A DNA stretch of 64,000 nucleotides from an uncultured Bacteroidota bacterium (GTDB taxonomy: Bacteria; Bacteroidota; Bacteroidia; NS11-12g; UBA9320), in assembly GCA_937124965.1 (NCBI GenBank), contig CAKZLB010000074.1:62001-126000 (forward strand). The letters are read 5' to 3'. Positions 36,286-45,465 of the stretch are shown here, one piece after another. Each line of letters opens with the position of its first letter. Position 1 is the first letter of the stretch. Below the pieces are notes generated by a model. That model had not been told where the DNA came from. It was given only the letters and a program-made list of their open reading frames with translations, and made no database searches. A program made the position numbers and the translations under genes.

Positions 36286-36922
36286 TGCGATTAATCAAAA
36301 ATGTCAATGTTTAACACTAGTGATAATGCTTGTGTTCTATGCTCAGCTTGGATCATGCCAAACTGATAGTCAATGGGGATTTTCTGTTGGTGCAAGGGGT
36401 AACACATTATCTGAACAGTCGGTATCAGTGTTTAGGGCCCATCCTGTAAACTCTAAATTAAATTTTGATGGTCAAGCATTATCTGTGTCCTATAATACAT
36501 CAAAAGCTATATTATTAAATACATCTTTAGCCCAATTTACATTGGCTGGTCTTCACCCAACTCCTCCTTTTAATTTTAAAATAAAGGTAGGTGATACAGT
36601 TTTAAGGGAATCGGAAAATATTGATTTCTCGCTTGGAATAGGGTATAAATTTATATTTCTAAAAAACCATTATTTCTCGATTATTGGATCTTTTACTCTA
36701 AGGCATACTCGTAGTATGCTTTACGTACATTCTCAGCAAGAAGGGTGGTATTTTGAAAAGTACACTAGACAAGGACTTATAGGATTAAATCCAAATATTA
36801 GGATAAAACCTGTATCCAAGATTCCAGTGTTTGTAGGATTATCGAGTTTCATATTTCCATTTAATGAAAGGTCAGGTTTCTTGAATGAGATTTCATTAAC
36901 ATATCACCTACCTAGACTTTAA
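36275..36922 (+). CDS. Putative outer-membrane beta-barrel protein
   Basis: The 215-residue protein overlaps the end of the mini-protein gene by 11 nt. It has a hydrophobic export segment (CLTLVIMLVFYAQLGSC) and about eight alternating strands (WGFSVGARGNTLSEQ, INFSLGIGYKFIFL-like, YFSIIGSFTLRHTRSM, VPVFVGLSSFIFPF) ending in EISLTYHLPRL. The pattern fits a small outer-membrane barrel. No family is recognised. Its place at the end of the A1 module suggests cotranscription with the lipoprotein and cargo, but no such gene follows the other copies. Confidence 0.6.
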   Translation: MLNNAINQKCQCLTLVIMLVFYAQLGSCQTDSQWGFSVGARGNTLSEQSVSVFRAHPVNSKLNFDGQALSVSYNTSKAILLNTSLAQFTLAGLHPTPPFNFKIKVGDTVLRESENIDFSLGIGYKFIFLKNHYFSIIGSFTLRHTRSMLYVHSQQEGWYFEKYTRQGLIGLNPNIRIKPVSKIPVFVGLSSFIFPFNERSGFLNEISLTYHLPRL

Positions 36923-37043
36923 CCATTTTTGATTAATTACGAGAAACCTGAATAGCTATTTAATTATATATCTCTGTAATATTCAAACAAATGTTAACGC
37001 CCCAGCTATCAACTGAAGCGTATATAAATTCAGTAAGTTTCGG

Positions 37044-37424
37044 TTACACGTCAAACTTCATAATCATGGTGTCTAAATCACCAATTTTGTCTGCAATTAA
37101 CGTCTCTAAATACTGAGACATTTCTTTAATCACAAACCCGTTACTAGTTCGAAACACATTCCCATTTGGATGGGTAATTTCCAGTTTGCAGGAATGTTCG
37201 TCACTTCCAAAACTAAACTCACGAATTTCGGCTCGCTTTGCAACGAAAATGTTTCGTTTTTCAATCAACGCTTTTAGTTCGTTTACACTTTGAAGGCGAC
37301 TTTCTAAGGTCACTTCTTGTTTAGCCACTGGCTTTACCACTGATTTTGATAGTTCAGGTTTTGTTGTCGTTTTGCTCGCAGAAGCCTTGCTTCTATTTTG
37401 AGCTGCTTTTGATGCTACAGTCAT
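37044..37424 (-). CDS. Mobile-element-type conserved protein (copy 1 of 2)
   Basis: The 126-residue protein has a Ser/Lys/Thr-rich, probably disordered N-terminus of about 50 residues and a compact C-terminal domain with SVNELKALIEKRNIFVAKR, CKLEITHPNGNVFRTSN and a helix EMSQYLETLIADKIGDLD. Similar small proteins occur in Bacteroidota conjugative or mobilisable elements, often near radC-like genes; the function is unknown. An almost identical copy lies at 43444-43824 in the same orientation, and the 5' flank of about 160 nt is also duplicated. Confidence 0.75.
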   Translation of the reverse strand: MTVASKAAQNRSKASASKTTTKPELSKSVVKPVAKQEVTLESRLQSVNELKALIEKRNIFVAKRAEIREFSFGSDEHSCKLEITHPNGNVFRTSNGFVIKEMSQYLETLIADKIGDLDTMIMKFDV

Positions 37425-37587
37425 AATCTATATGTTTTGATGGTTCGGATAAAGCCCCGATAAGCATCAATACGACAATACTTTTGGAATAAAATTTCCT
37501 TCAATTTTTTACAAAACCTGCTTGGTGTTGGCATTTGATGCAGGGGCTAAGTTTGAACAAGCAAAACTTTAGAGACGAATAGCATGC
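37048..37587. repeat. Long direct repeat, left copy
   Basis: This 540-nt stretch covers the 126-aa gene and its leader and is near-identical to 43448-43987. The copies have the same orientation and bracket about 5.9 kb holding the family B lipoprotein and the 1572-residue T9SS protein. The rest of the gap from 37588 to 37958 shows no gene; it holds a TATCTTTC -7-like box about 30 nt before 37959. Confidence 0.9.
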
Positions 37588-37958
37588 AAAGCCAAATAAA
37601 AACAGAGGCTGTCAACTTAAAAACAAGATAATGCTGAGTACTTAAGCTCAGGTTAAAGGTTGATTTCAAAGCAAGGCGGCAGCTTTCAAATCTTGTGGCA
37701 TTTATTCGCTTAACTGTTTCGTGAAAATTGACCTGATGAAGTGGTTAAAAAAACCCATAGAACCACAACCTAAATTATGCGTAAATCCTGTTCATCGGGT
37801 TCTAAATTTTAAATAGCAAGGGTAATTGCATAAATACTCAGCTCAAAACACATATTTGGTGTGCTTAAAATCTATTTAGAACAGCATTGTTATATATTAA
37901 CTAGGTTTTGTTTAGAAGGTTTCGTATCTTTCCAATTCTGAACTAATATCATCCCATT

Positions 37959-38627
37959 GTGAATAACGTTAAATTTGTGATCTTAATCCTCATGCTTTGT
38001 GGGTGTATATTTATTAATTTACTTTCTAGTTGCAGTGAACCCGTGGCAAATTCAGGTATTACTGACAGAATAAGTGACACGGTAAAACAGTATTGTTTTT
38101 ATAATTCTGACAGTTATTGGATTTATGAAAACTCAAAAAGCGAAATTGATACCGTCACAGTAGTCAAGGATACATCATATTTTTACTTTGATGATGAAGA
38201 GGGACGTACAGTTGAAAAATCGCTAATGACAATAACTTCTTCATTACATCCTCAAAGACAAAAAATTTGGAATTTCGGCAATGTATACTATTTCGGCTTA
38301 TCTGGAGTTTCAATGATTAGTGAATATTTTGAGGATGACATTTTTAATCCTGTAGAATCATTTTTCAACTATAACGAACCAATGGAAGATTCTGTTGGGT
38401 CCAGTGTAAGTATAGTTAATAATCGGAATGTTACGTACAATTATAATTATCATATTTTTGATAGTGATGGGACTGTCTATAAGGATGTACGACAATATGA
38501 ACATTCAAAACCCTCATCGGAAAATAAGAAATATATATTCTGGTCTAAGAACATAGGTCCAATACGATATGTTACACATGACGGAGAGGAGTGGAACTTA
38601 ACTAAATATGAAGTAAATCAAAATTAA
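37959..38627 (+). CDS. Family B lipoprotein, copy 1
   Basis: The 222-residue protein starts with GTG (MNNVKFVILILMLCGCIFIN) and has a lipobox in LLSSCSEP. Its core pattern, YCFYNSDSYWIYENSKSEID followed by DTVTVVKD, a late FWSKNIGPIRYV and EEWNLTKYEV, recurs in the lipoproteins at 50331 and 51222. This layout (WIYE near the start, W-KN-G-I near the end) is common among uncharacterised Bacteroidota lipoproteins. It lies 27 nt before the HEXXH/beta-helix T9SS gene and is probably in its operon, which again puts a small lipoprotein before a large exported protein. Confidence 0.78.
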   Translation: MNNVKFVILILMLCGCIFINLLSSCSEPVANSGITDRISDTVKQYCFYNSDSYWIYENSKSEIDTVTVVKDTSYFYFDDEEGRTVEKSLMTITSSLHPQRQKIWNFGNVYYFGLSGVSMISEYFEDDIFNPVESFFNYNEPMEDSVGSSVSIVNNRNVTYNYNYHIFDSDGTVYKDVRQYEHSKPSSENKKYIFWSKNIGPIRYVTHDGEEWNLTKYEVNQN

Positions 38628-38654
38628 TTATAACACCTTTTATTAAACCAAATT

Positions 38655-41600
38655 ATGAAATTTTCTTTGAAGTTTTTAGCTACGCTATTTATTGTTTTTG
38701 GCAACCCATTTTCATCTTGTGCCTGGGAAGATGAGCCAACATATGGCAAGATTCACTTTCAAGAATTGACTTCACATAACGGCGAAATTTCCTTAAGTGC
38801 TTATTGGATATTTACTGACTCATTACTGGTCTTAGACAGTCTTAATGTATCTCTTCCCGACCAATGGAGTTTATCCTCGCACAATTTTAAAGGAGTGGAT
38901 GAGTGGTACGTCAAGGGGGATTCCATTGTTTTAAATATGGTCATAAATTATCCATATGATACCACGTCATTTGATAGCTGTCCTTATTATCCTTTAGATA
39001 TACGGTTTAGTCAAACTATGTTACGTAAAGATGGTTCCGTATATGTTTCAAATTTGTATGGAAAAGTTTTTTTTACACCATGGAATACTATTGAAGTGTG
39101 GGATGTGTTTGATTATCACAGGCAGGGAAGAGTATGGAAAATACCGTATGGAAGCAGTCCAAATCGTGTTTTTATACATAAAGATTCCGTACCTACGTCA
39201 GACATTGACCCAAATGATACAATTGTACATGATTGGCAAGAGGACTATCAATTGGTTGATTATGAAGGCTTGCCTTTTTATGTTAAAATGATGCCAATAC
39301 ATCCTGATTCCCTAGAACTGTGGGATAGTATTTATACGGATTCCATATATCAAAACTCTCATGGTAAATGGGGTCCAAATTATCAAGGAACGTTTACTGG
39401 AACTTTACAATTTGATGTTTTAGATGAGACAGGAACAGGCACAGTTCGAGTCCCAATGTCTGGTATTACGATAGAACTTCACGAAAGAGATTTTCATCCA
39501 TGGCAAAGAACAAAAAAAATTGGAGAAACCGAGTCAGGAACCGACGGTTCTTTTTCAATCACATTTAACGAGAATCAGGCTGGAGAAGGAGCTGGTCTAG
39601 ATTTGGAATTACATTTCAAAGCAAGAAACAAAACCCACAAGTTTAAAGTCATTAGACACAAGTCTATTGATAAATTTGATCTAAGTTTCATTAACCAGGC
39701 AATCACCAGTTCTATGAATATGAACAATATATTTGGAGCGATCCGTACTGGAAATAGCGGAACTATGGCATTGGGGACTATTGTACTCGTAGATAATGGT
39801 TTTAATGTTTGTAGTAAAATGGAAGATGGATTTAGATTTGCTAGTGACAATGACGCTGATGCAGACATCATGTCAGGTGTAGGTCGAGGAAATTTAAATG
39901 TTTTTGTAGATAATCTTACTCTGGGCAATGTATTTAATAGTGTGGTAATGTTAGGTGGTCCCAAAATTTCCTTGACTGTAGCCGGAGCTCGAAGAGAAAG
40001 AACTCCATATCACGAATGGGGGCATTTTTATATGTGGGCTTTACAAGGAGGAACATGGATTACTTTGTTAGATGATTTTAGTTGTAATCCAAGTGCTTGG
40101 GGATCTCATAGCGACAACCGGATGCAACATCATTCATTTGCTTGGACAGAGGGGTTTGCTGATGCTATACGTAATATTTTGGATACACATTATTCAAATG
40201 AAGATACTGAGTTCGGTCTTATAAATCCAATGATATTAGCCTCTGGTAGTCCTCTATTAAACAGTTATGAGGTTAGAAGAACTTTACCAGCAGTAGTTAC
40301 AATTGGTGTGAAAAACGAATACAATATTGCTTGTGCTATTTATGATATGTGGGATGGTCCAAACACTGTGGTTGATGCAACAGGCAATGAACTGACTAGT
40401 GGAGCGAGAATGGGATTACCAAATGCCCATCCTAATAATGATCGTTTATTGAATGGTAATGCCATCGCGGTCGCAGGCGATTGGGATAAGCCTGATGATG
40501 TAGAAATAACGTTCAAAGATTTAATGCGACCGCTAGTTTATGATCGCTTTAAAAACATTTATGGATACTCAGACCATTTAATGAACTATGTTTTTGATGA
40601 CGATTGCATAAAAAGAAGTGGAGTTGCAAGATGTCTTGCAGAAAACCGAGTTGTTAATGATATTGTAGGCTATGATAATGACAGAGTCAATTTCAATACA
40701 GCTATTACTTCAGATATGATTTATAGAACTATGCCGATACTTGATTTTGGTAAATCCATTATATGTATCTCTGGTAAGCATGAGTATACTTACTTATCAA
40801 ACCCAATCGACGTAACTGCAGGACAAAGGACTAGTGTCCCTCATCTCACTTTTATTAGTGAGTTTTCGGGATTGGAACTACCAAATAAATACATTACGGA
40901 TGATTTGAGTTTAGGCTTCAATTTTCCGTCTGGTCCAAATCCAACTCCAACTACTCTTGCAATAAATAATACTTCAGTTGCTTATAGTTTTGATTTAACT
41001 ATGGAAACATGCGGGGAAGTCGACTGGCAATTGGGTAATACCATTTTATTAATGGGTAGAAACGATGGTAGTAAGCAAGGAAATTTGATTTTTAACGAAA
41101 ACTCGAGATTGATATCAAGTACAGATAATATCATTCACATTAATAACAATTCAAAATTGACTATCGAGGAAGGGGCAGAATTAGTTATCCATCCTGGGAC
41201 AACTATCATTTTAGATGGCCCAAATGCTATCCTAGAAATCCGAGGTAATTTGGTGTTAGAAGAAGGAGCAGTTTTTAAACCAATAGCCGGAGCCAACGGT
41301 CAAGGATTTGTGATTTTCGACATAAGTGATGTGGCAAATTCCACTGATGCAAAAGAAAAAATTCAAGTGAACAACAATACTAAAATGACATTTGAAGCCT
41401 CCAGCCAATCAACAAAGGTTCTTGAAATTAGGGGGAACGGATTGTGGCTTGATGATAATAATAAAACTTTTGAATTTGCTATTAAAAATGGTAGAGCAGA
41501 AATAGAGCAAAATGCATATTTGAACTTAGGCTGTAAATCAATTTTTGATGGTGCTTATGTCTCAAAGTTTGCCGGTGGAGGTAATTATAAAGGTGTTTAT

Positions 41601-43373
41601 TTGTGGGGACATCCAGGTACACGGGTTGATTTTAGCACATTTACTGGTGGCGTTATTGGGTTACAATATTCCTCTACCCGATTTGGGACTCGATTGAAGG
41701 TTAATTCATCTGTTTTTGAAGAAAACTTTTATGCTTTGAAAGTAAAAGGTGGTGGAGTTACAATAAAAAACTCATTCCTAAACGACAATACTGGTTATGG
41801 GTTACATGCTGAAAGTATATTAATTCCGTCATTTGTATACTCCACTGAATTTAATTCAAATGACTACCAAGGAATTTCATTTGCAAGTAATGATTTGGCT
41901 AAAATGTCAGTCATAGGTTGTGATGTCAACAACAACCCTAATGGTATGATATTTATAAGCCGAAACGACTTAAGAATTAAGTGTTCTAACTTTTTAGGAT
42001 TGTCAACTTCTCCCTACACACTTGACATGTATGCAGGTCATTTGATGACTTCAAGTAAGCTTGACGCAGGATGGAATAAATTTACAAATTCCGAAGAGAA
42101 CATTATTTTAAATAAGTATTGGGGTGCTCCGAATTTTTTTACAGATAACGGCTACAATCAATTTAGCAGTGCGACTGGTGGAGGACAAGGTCAACTGGGA
42201 ATTACTGGAAACCAAAACAATGTCCCATTAGGACCACCACCACACTCTGTTGCGGCAAATTATAATTGTTGGGATGCAAATAGTATGACTAATAATGCCC
42301 CCTCACTTGACAATACCGATGTTAACAGTCGTATGAATGGTCGAATTAATTACTCGGATATTAATTCAATGTCGCTATCTTCGTTTGCCAGTGAAAGAAA
42401 TATAGAATGCCCAACTTTAGACGAAGAAGCAGCAGGAGGGTTAAACAGTGGTGATGGCAACCTCTTTGCATCTGAGGGCACATTAATTTCTACTACAAAC
42501 TTTTCATTTACACCAATCTCTATTGCTGTTGATAGTGTTCTAAAATGGTGCGGTGATACAAATAATGTGTTAGAAGACATCATGGAGTATTGGGGTGAAG
42601 TGTTAACCTTTACAGAATACCCATTGCCATTGACTGAAACCGATGCAAAATACATAGATATTGCAAGTACCCAAATGCTTAGTGTTGTCGGTCAGCATTT
42701 CGCCGATAAGGACAAAGTTGACTCAAATGATATTAATACAATTCTGGTGCAGAATGCATTTGATTATATTGGTCATTGGGTGGACACTCTGGCAACTGCA
42801 GATACAAGTACTCCGCATTCGTTTGACATTCGTGAGAAAATGAATCTTAAGAAAGCTCATCTAAATATGTCACTAAATGAATTATCTACAGCCTCTACAA
42901 TCTTAAATTCTTTAGGAAGTTGGGCAGAGCCGGTAACGTTGGATATTGCTGATTATTGGCTCTGTCAAATTGGTCAATTTGAATATTTGAATCTTCACCC
43001 ATTCGATTATCATGTTTTAGATAGTCTTCCTGACTGCGGAGATTCAATTGGATTGATTCAGTGGGAAGATGGTAAACTTGACATTAAGAAAAAAGCTGAA
43101 ACTGCTTCAATTAAGGTATATCCGAATCCCGCGAGTTCAGAGATAAGTATTGATTTATTGAATAGGCCTGCAGGTATTTACAACGTTTCTTTTACAGACG
43201 TTATGGGTAAGAAAGTTATCGAGGATGTTGAAATCAATTGGTATGATTCAAGCGAAAAACCTAAAGTAGATATTCACACAATGACCAGTGGTACGTACTT
43301 TATTAAAGTACGGAATGAAGTAGGTAATGAGTTTGTGACAAAAATTATTGTTAGTAAAGATTCAAAAAAGTAA
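38655..43373 (+). CDS. Large T9SS protein with a zinc-metallopeptidase motif and beta-helix
   Basis: The 1572-residue protein has a signal peptide ending NPFSSCAW, an N-terminal beta region of about 250 residues, a carboxypeptidase-regulatory-like or Ig-like strand block (VRVPMSGITIELHERDFHPW), and a gluzincin-like site: HEWGH around residues 453-457 plus a downstream TEGFADAI helix (E near 499) as third ligand. From about residue 800 right-handed beta-helix strands dominate (VFEENFYALKVKGGG, IKNSFLNDNTGYGLHAESI). A T9SS type A domain ends it (VYPNPASSEISIDLL to FVTKIIVSK). It is probably a secreted or surface protease or adhesin. A strong hairpin terminator follows. Confidence 0.82.
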   Translation: MKFSLKFLATLFIVFGNPFSSCAWEDEPTYGKIHFQELTSHNGEISLSAYWIFTDSLLVLDSLNVSLPDQWSLSSHNFKGVDEWYVKGDSIVLNMVINYPYDTTSFDSCPYYPLDIRFSQTMLRKDGSVYVSNLYGKVFFTPWNTIEVWDVFDYHRQGRVWKIPYGSSPNRVFIHKDSVPTSDIDPNDTIVHDWQEDYQLVDYEGLPFYVKMMPIHPDSLELWDSIYTDSIYQNSHGKWGPNYQGTFTGTLQFDVLDETGTGTVRVPMSGITIELHERDFHPWQRTKKIGETESGTDGSFSITFNENQAGEGAGLDLELHFKARNKTHKFKVIRHKSIDKFDLSFINQAITSSMNMNNIFGAIRTGNSGTMALGTIVLVDNGFNVCSKMEDGFRFASDNDADADIMSGVGRGNLNVFVDNLTLGNVFNSVVMLGGPKISLTVAGARRERTPYHEWGHFYMWALQGGTWITLLDDFSCNPSAWGSHSDNRMQHHSFAWTEGFADAIRNILDTHYSNEDTEFGLINPMILASGSPLLNSYEVRRTLPAVVTIGVKNEYNIACAIYDMWDGPNTVVDATGNELTSGARMGLPNAHPNNDRLLNGNAIAVAGDWDKPDDVEITFKDLMRPLVYDRFKNIYGYSDHLMNYVFDDDCIKRSGVARCLAENRVVNDIVGYDNDRVNFNTAITSDMIYRTMPILDFGKSIICISGKHEYTYLSNPIDVTAGQRTSVPHLTFISEFSGLELPNKYITDDLSLGFNFPSGPNPTPTTLAINNTSVAYSFDLTMETCGEVDWQLGNTILLMGRNDGSKQGNLIFNENSRLISSTDNIIHINNNSKLTIEEGAELVIHPGTTIILDGPNAILEIRGNLVLEEGAVFKPIAGANGQGFVIFDISDVANSTDAKEKIQVNNNTKMTFEASSQSTKVLEIRGNGLWLDDNNKTFEFAIKNGRAEIEQNAYLNLGCKSIFDGAYVSKFAGGGNYKGVYLWGHPGTRVDFSTFTGGVIGLQYSSTRFGTRLKVNSSVFEENFYALKVKGGGVTIKNSFLNDNTGYGLHAESILIPSFVYSTEFNSNDYQGISFASNDLAKMSVIGCDVNNNPNGMIFISRNDLRIKCSNFLGLSTSPYTLDMYAGHLMTSSKLDAGWNKFTNSEENIILNKYWGAPNFFTDNGYNQFSSATGGGQGQLGITGNQNNVPLGPPPHSVAANYNCWDANSMTNNAPSLDNTDVNSRMNGRINYSDINSMSLSSFASERNIECPTLDEEAAGGLNSGDGNLFASEGTLISTTNFSFTPISIAVDSVLKWCGDTNNVLEDIMEYWGEVLTFTEYPLPLTETDAKYIDIASTQMLSVVGQHFADKDKVDSNDINTILVQNAFDYIGHWVDTLATADTSTPHSFDIREKMNLKKAHLNMSLNELSTASTILNSLGSWAEPVTLDIADYWLCQIGQFEYLNLHPFDYHVLDSLPDCGDSIGLIQWEDGKLDIKKKAETASIKVYPNPASSEISIDLLNRPAGIYNVSFTDVMGKKVIEDVEINWYDSSEKPKVDIHTMTSGTYFIKVRNEVGNEFVTKIIVSKDSKK

Positions 43374-43390
43374 CCAAAACAAATAACAAT

Positions 43391-43417
43391 AAAAGCGACC
43401 TAGCTTGGGTCGCTTTT
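43391..43417 (+). terminator. Terminator after the 1572-residue protein gene
   Basis: A perfect 10-bp stem (43391-43400 with 43408-43417) with a 7-nt loop is flanked by A and T runs, so it could act in both directions, also ending the opposite 126-aa gene. Confidence 0.85.
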
Positions 43418-43443
43418 ATTATTAGGTTTAGAGTAATTAAAAC

Positions 43444-43824
43444 CTAAACGTCAAACTGCATGATCAAGACGTCTAATTCCCCAATTTTATCTGCGATTAA
43501 GGTCTCTAAATACTGAGACATTTCTTTGATAACAAAACCATTACTGGTTCGAAACACATTCCCATTCGGATGTTCAATTTCAAGTTTGCAGGAATGTTCA
43601 TCGCTTCCGAAGCTGAACTCTCGAATTTCGGCTCGCTTGGCAACGAAAATGTTCCGTTTTTCAATCAACGCTTTTAATTCGTTTACACTTTGAAGTCGAC
43701 TTTCTAAGGTCACTTCTTGTTTAGCCACTGGCTTTACTACTGATTTTGATAGTTCAGGTTTTGTTGTCGTTTTGCTCGTAGAAGCCTTGCTTCCATTTTG
43801 AGCTGCTTTTGATGCTACAGTCAT
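43444..43824 (-). CDS. Mobile-element-type conserved protein (copy 2 of 2)
   Basis: The 126-residue protein differs from the copy at 37044-37424 at only a few positions (for example GSKAST for RSKASA, EHPNG for THPNG, and ELDVLIMQFDV at the end). It has the same disordered Ser/Lys/Thr-rich N-terminus and compact C-terminal domain. Both copies keep an open frame, so both may be functional. It is next to the MazF-type toxin-antitoxin pair, also on the minus strand. No enzymatic motif is visible; a nucleic-acid or protein-binding role in a former mobile element is possible. Confidence 0.75.
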   Translation of the reverse strand: MTVASKAAQNGSKASTSKTTTKPELSKSVVKPVAKQEVTLESRLQSVNELKALIEKRNIFVAKRAEIREFSFGSDEHSCKLEIEHPNGNVFRTSNGFVIKEMSQYLETLIADKIGELDVLIMQFDV

Positions 43825-43987
43825 AATCTATATGTTTTGATGGTTCGGATAAAGCCCCGACTAGCATCAATACGACAATACTTTTGGAATAAAATTTCCT
43901 TCAATTTTTTACAAAACCTGCTTGGTGTTGGCATTTGATGCAGGGGCTAGGTTTGAACAAGCAAAACTGTAGAGACGAATAGCATGT
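43448..43987. repeat. Long direct repeat, right copy
   Basis: Near-identical partner of 37048-37587; identity ends around the shared string GAGACGAATAGCATG. The stretch 43988-44092 beyond it shows no gene. Confidence 0.9.
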
Positions 43988-44092
43988 AGAGGCAAATGAT
44001 AACGCACAGGGTCCAGGGATAAAGAACAAAAATCAATGAAGATTAAATTCTTAGGTAATCAGATTGAAGCAATAAATGCACTTAAATGATCA

Positions 44093-44431
44093 TTAAACAG
44101 AAAGTATATAGCTAGAGAAGCTCTTCAAGAAATTCTGCCGGCAAGAGTTGGATAGCTCACCGATGTGTCTTGGAGAAAGCTGCATGTCCAACGTAAATAG
44201 TTTTAATCGGATTAATGAAGGGGTAGTTAGCCCTGTTGGCTTTAGATCCTGAATAGGTGTATCGCCAGACCAAGCAGTATTGCTGCCAGTAGTGATCATA
44301 GCGGCTAAGCAATGACCCGTTTCCATTTGAAAGGCGTCTTTTGAGACGATTAGTACAGGTCTAGGTTTTGAAACCGCACTATCAACAAAAGGGAAGGGAA
44401 CTACACAAACATCCCATTGCTTACAACTCAT
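44093..44431 (-). CDS. mazF: MazF/PemK-type toxin
   Basis: The 112-residue protein is a type II toxin of the MazF/PemK family, expected to be a ribosome-independent mRNA interferase. Key family features are the N-terminal QWDVCVVPFPFVDSAVSKPR (the P-F loop and the KPRPVLIVS strand), the central LAAMITTGSN strand-turn, and SLIRLKLFTLDMQL with the conserved Lys/Leu/Thr pattern. Its start lies inside the end of the antitoxin gene (11-nt overlap), which is the normal antitoxin-first order. The pair lies between the long direct repeat and an attC-like palindrome, so it probably stabilises an accessory segment. Confidence 0.88.
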   Translation of the reverse strand: MSCKQWDVCVVPFPFVDSAVSKPRPVLIVSKDAFQMETGHCLAAMITTGSNTAWSGDTPIQDLKPTGLTTPSLIRLKLFTLDMQLSPRHIGELSNSCRQNFLKSFSSYILSV

Positions 44432-44654
44432 CGTAGGCCTTGCAATCTTCTAAGCTATTCCATTCGCAAGAAAATGAAGCGTGAAGAGATTTATAGTAAG
44501 CTTGATCTATTTTGGAAGCTTTGCGAATTAAAATGGTGTCTCCATTTTGCTCAAACAAAATTTCATCACCGTTGGAAAGTCCAAGCTTTTTACACAGACT
44601 CGAAGGAATGACTGTTTGACCTTTAGCTGTGATTTTTCCTGTTTCAATGCGCAT
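44421..44654 (-). CDS. AbrB/MazE-type antitoxin
   Basis: The 77-residue protein has an N-terminal SpoVT-AbrB swapped-hairpin DNA-binding domain (TGKITAKGQTVIPSSLCKKL, GLSNGDEILFEQNGDTILI) and a C-terminal tail with acidic residues that should bind the MazF toxin. It would repress its own promoter together with the toxin. It precedes the toxin with an 11-nt overlap. A TATCTTTG box on the plus strand at 44721-44728 is not correctly oriented for it. Confidence 0.87.
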   Translation of the reverse strand: MRIETGKITAKGQTVIPSSLCKKLGLSNGDEILFEQNGDTILIRKASKIDQAYYKSLHASFSCEWNSLEDCKAYDEL

Positions 44655-44805
44655 GATAATGCCTCCTTACATTCTTACTTTATCACATAACAATCGTGTG
44701 TATCAAATACTATGAATCCCTATCTTTGAAGAAAAAACATACGATATAGAAAAGACGTAACGTAAAAAACATAACATATAGATTTTAGCTGTTTACAGCA
44801 TTCTC

Positions 44806-44922
44806 CTACCCGAAACTGGTAATTTCAAAACACAGGAAGATTGAATGTAAGCTGCGCCGGTTAGGCGTGTGCTTATTCGTTTCCTGTGAGGTATACCAGT
44901 ACCTGGGTAGGGACGTTTAAGT
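44806..44922 (+). repeat. attC-like long imperfect palindrome (site 1)
   Basis: CTACCC (44806-44811) and CTGGTA (44816-44821) pair with TACCAG (44894-44899) and GGGTAG (44905-44910); an inner CACAGGAA/TTCCTGTG stem (about 44831 and 44881) extends the fold. It ends GGGACGTTTAAG, close to the GGGGACGTTAAAAG end of the site at 56596. The 301-nt gap from 44655 to 44955 contains little else. Confidence 0.55.
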
Positions 44923-44955
44923 TTCACGCCTTTTTTGTTTCGGTACTCCACCGTT

Positions 44956-45465
44956 ATGAAAGCACATCACAAATTATTCGAAGTAAAGCGTTTTGTTTTA
45001 GCAAAATGTCCATTAATCCTTTTTTCACTAGCACTACTCTGCCTATTTGGCTTTGCAGAAATAGGGAGGGATAATAATCCCACACACTTAACAGAGCAAG
45101 TTGACGAAACTGACCCCGTCCATGTTCAAGTTTTTGATTTTAGAGGCCAAGGAGACAGCGTTGCGGTTAACAGCGCTGTTGGGAATTCCAAAAAGAATGT
45201 GTTGATTCTTTTGGTTCGAAGTTCAAATATGGATCATATCAAAGCAGTTAAACAATGTGCCACAATTGTCGTTCGTCAAGGAAAATCAAGAATTGCTCTT
45301 TTTTTAGGAGACAAACCATCATCAATTAAAAATGATGCAACGTTATTTTTTGCAAATGGAGAGTTTAAACGAGTAGTTCTTCAAAGGCCGGGAACTGAGA
45401 CGAATGGAACTACCCTTATCCATGCCATTCTGGAAGAATATGAATCACATGTTGCCATTCACTAA
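44956..45465 (+). CDS. Hypothetical membrane-anchored protein
   Basis: The protein of about 169 residues starts at the ATG at 44956 (MKAHHKLFEVKRFVLAKC), has one hydrophobic segment (PLILFSLALLCLFGFAEIG) and then a soluble alpha/beta domain of 120 residues (NVLILLVRSSNMDHIKAV, IALFLGDKPSS, ATLFFANGEFKRVVL). The domain resembles the small periplasmic partner of ExbD or a Rossmann-like signalling module, but no family is sure. It follows the attC-like palindrome closely, and its 3' end overlaps the convergent coiled-coil gene by 4 nt. The function is unknown. Confidence 0.55.
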   Translation: MKAHHKLFEVKRFVLAKCPLILFSLALLCLFGFAEIGRDNNPTHLTEQVDETDPVHVQVFDFRGQGDSVAVNSAVGNSKKNVLILLVRSSNMDHIKAVKQCATIVVRQGKSRIALFLGDKPSSIKNDATLFFANGEFKRVVLQRPGTETNGTTLIHAILEEYESHVAIH

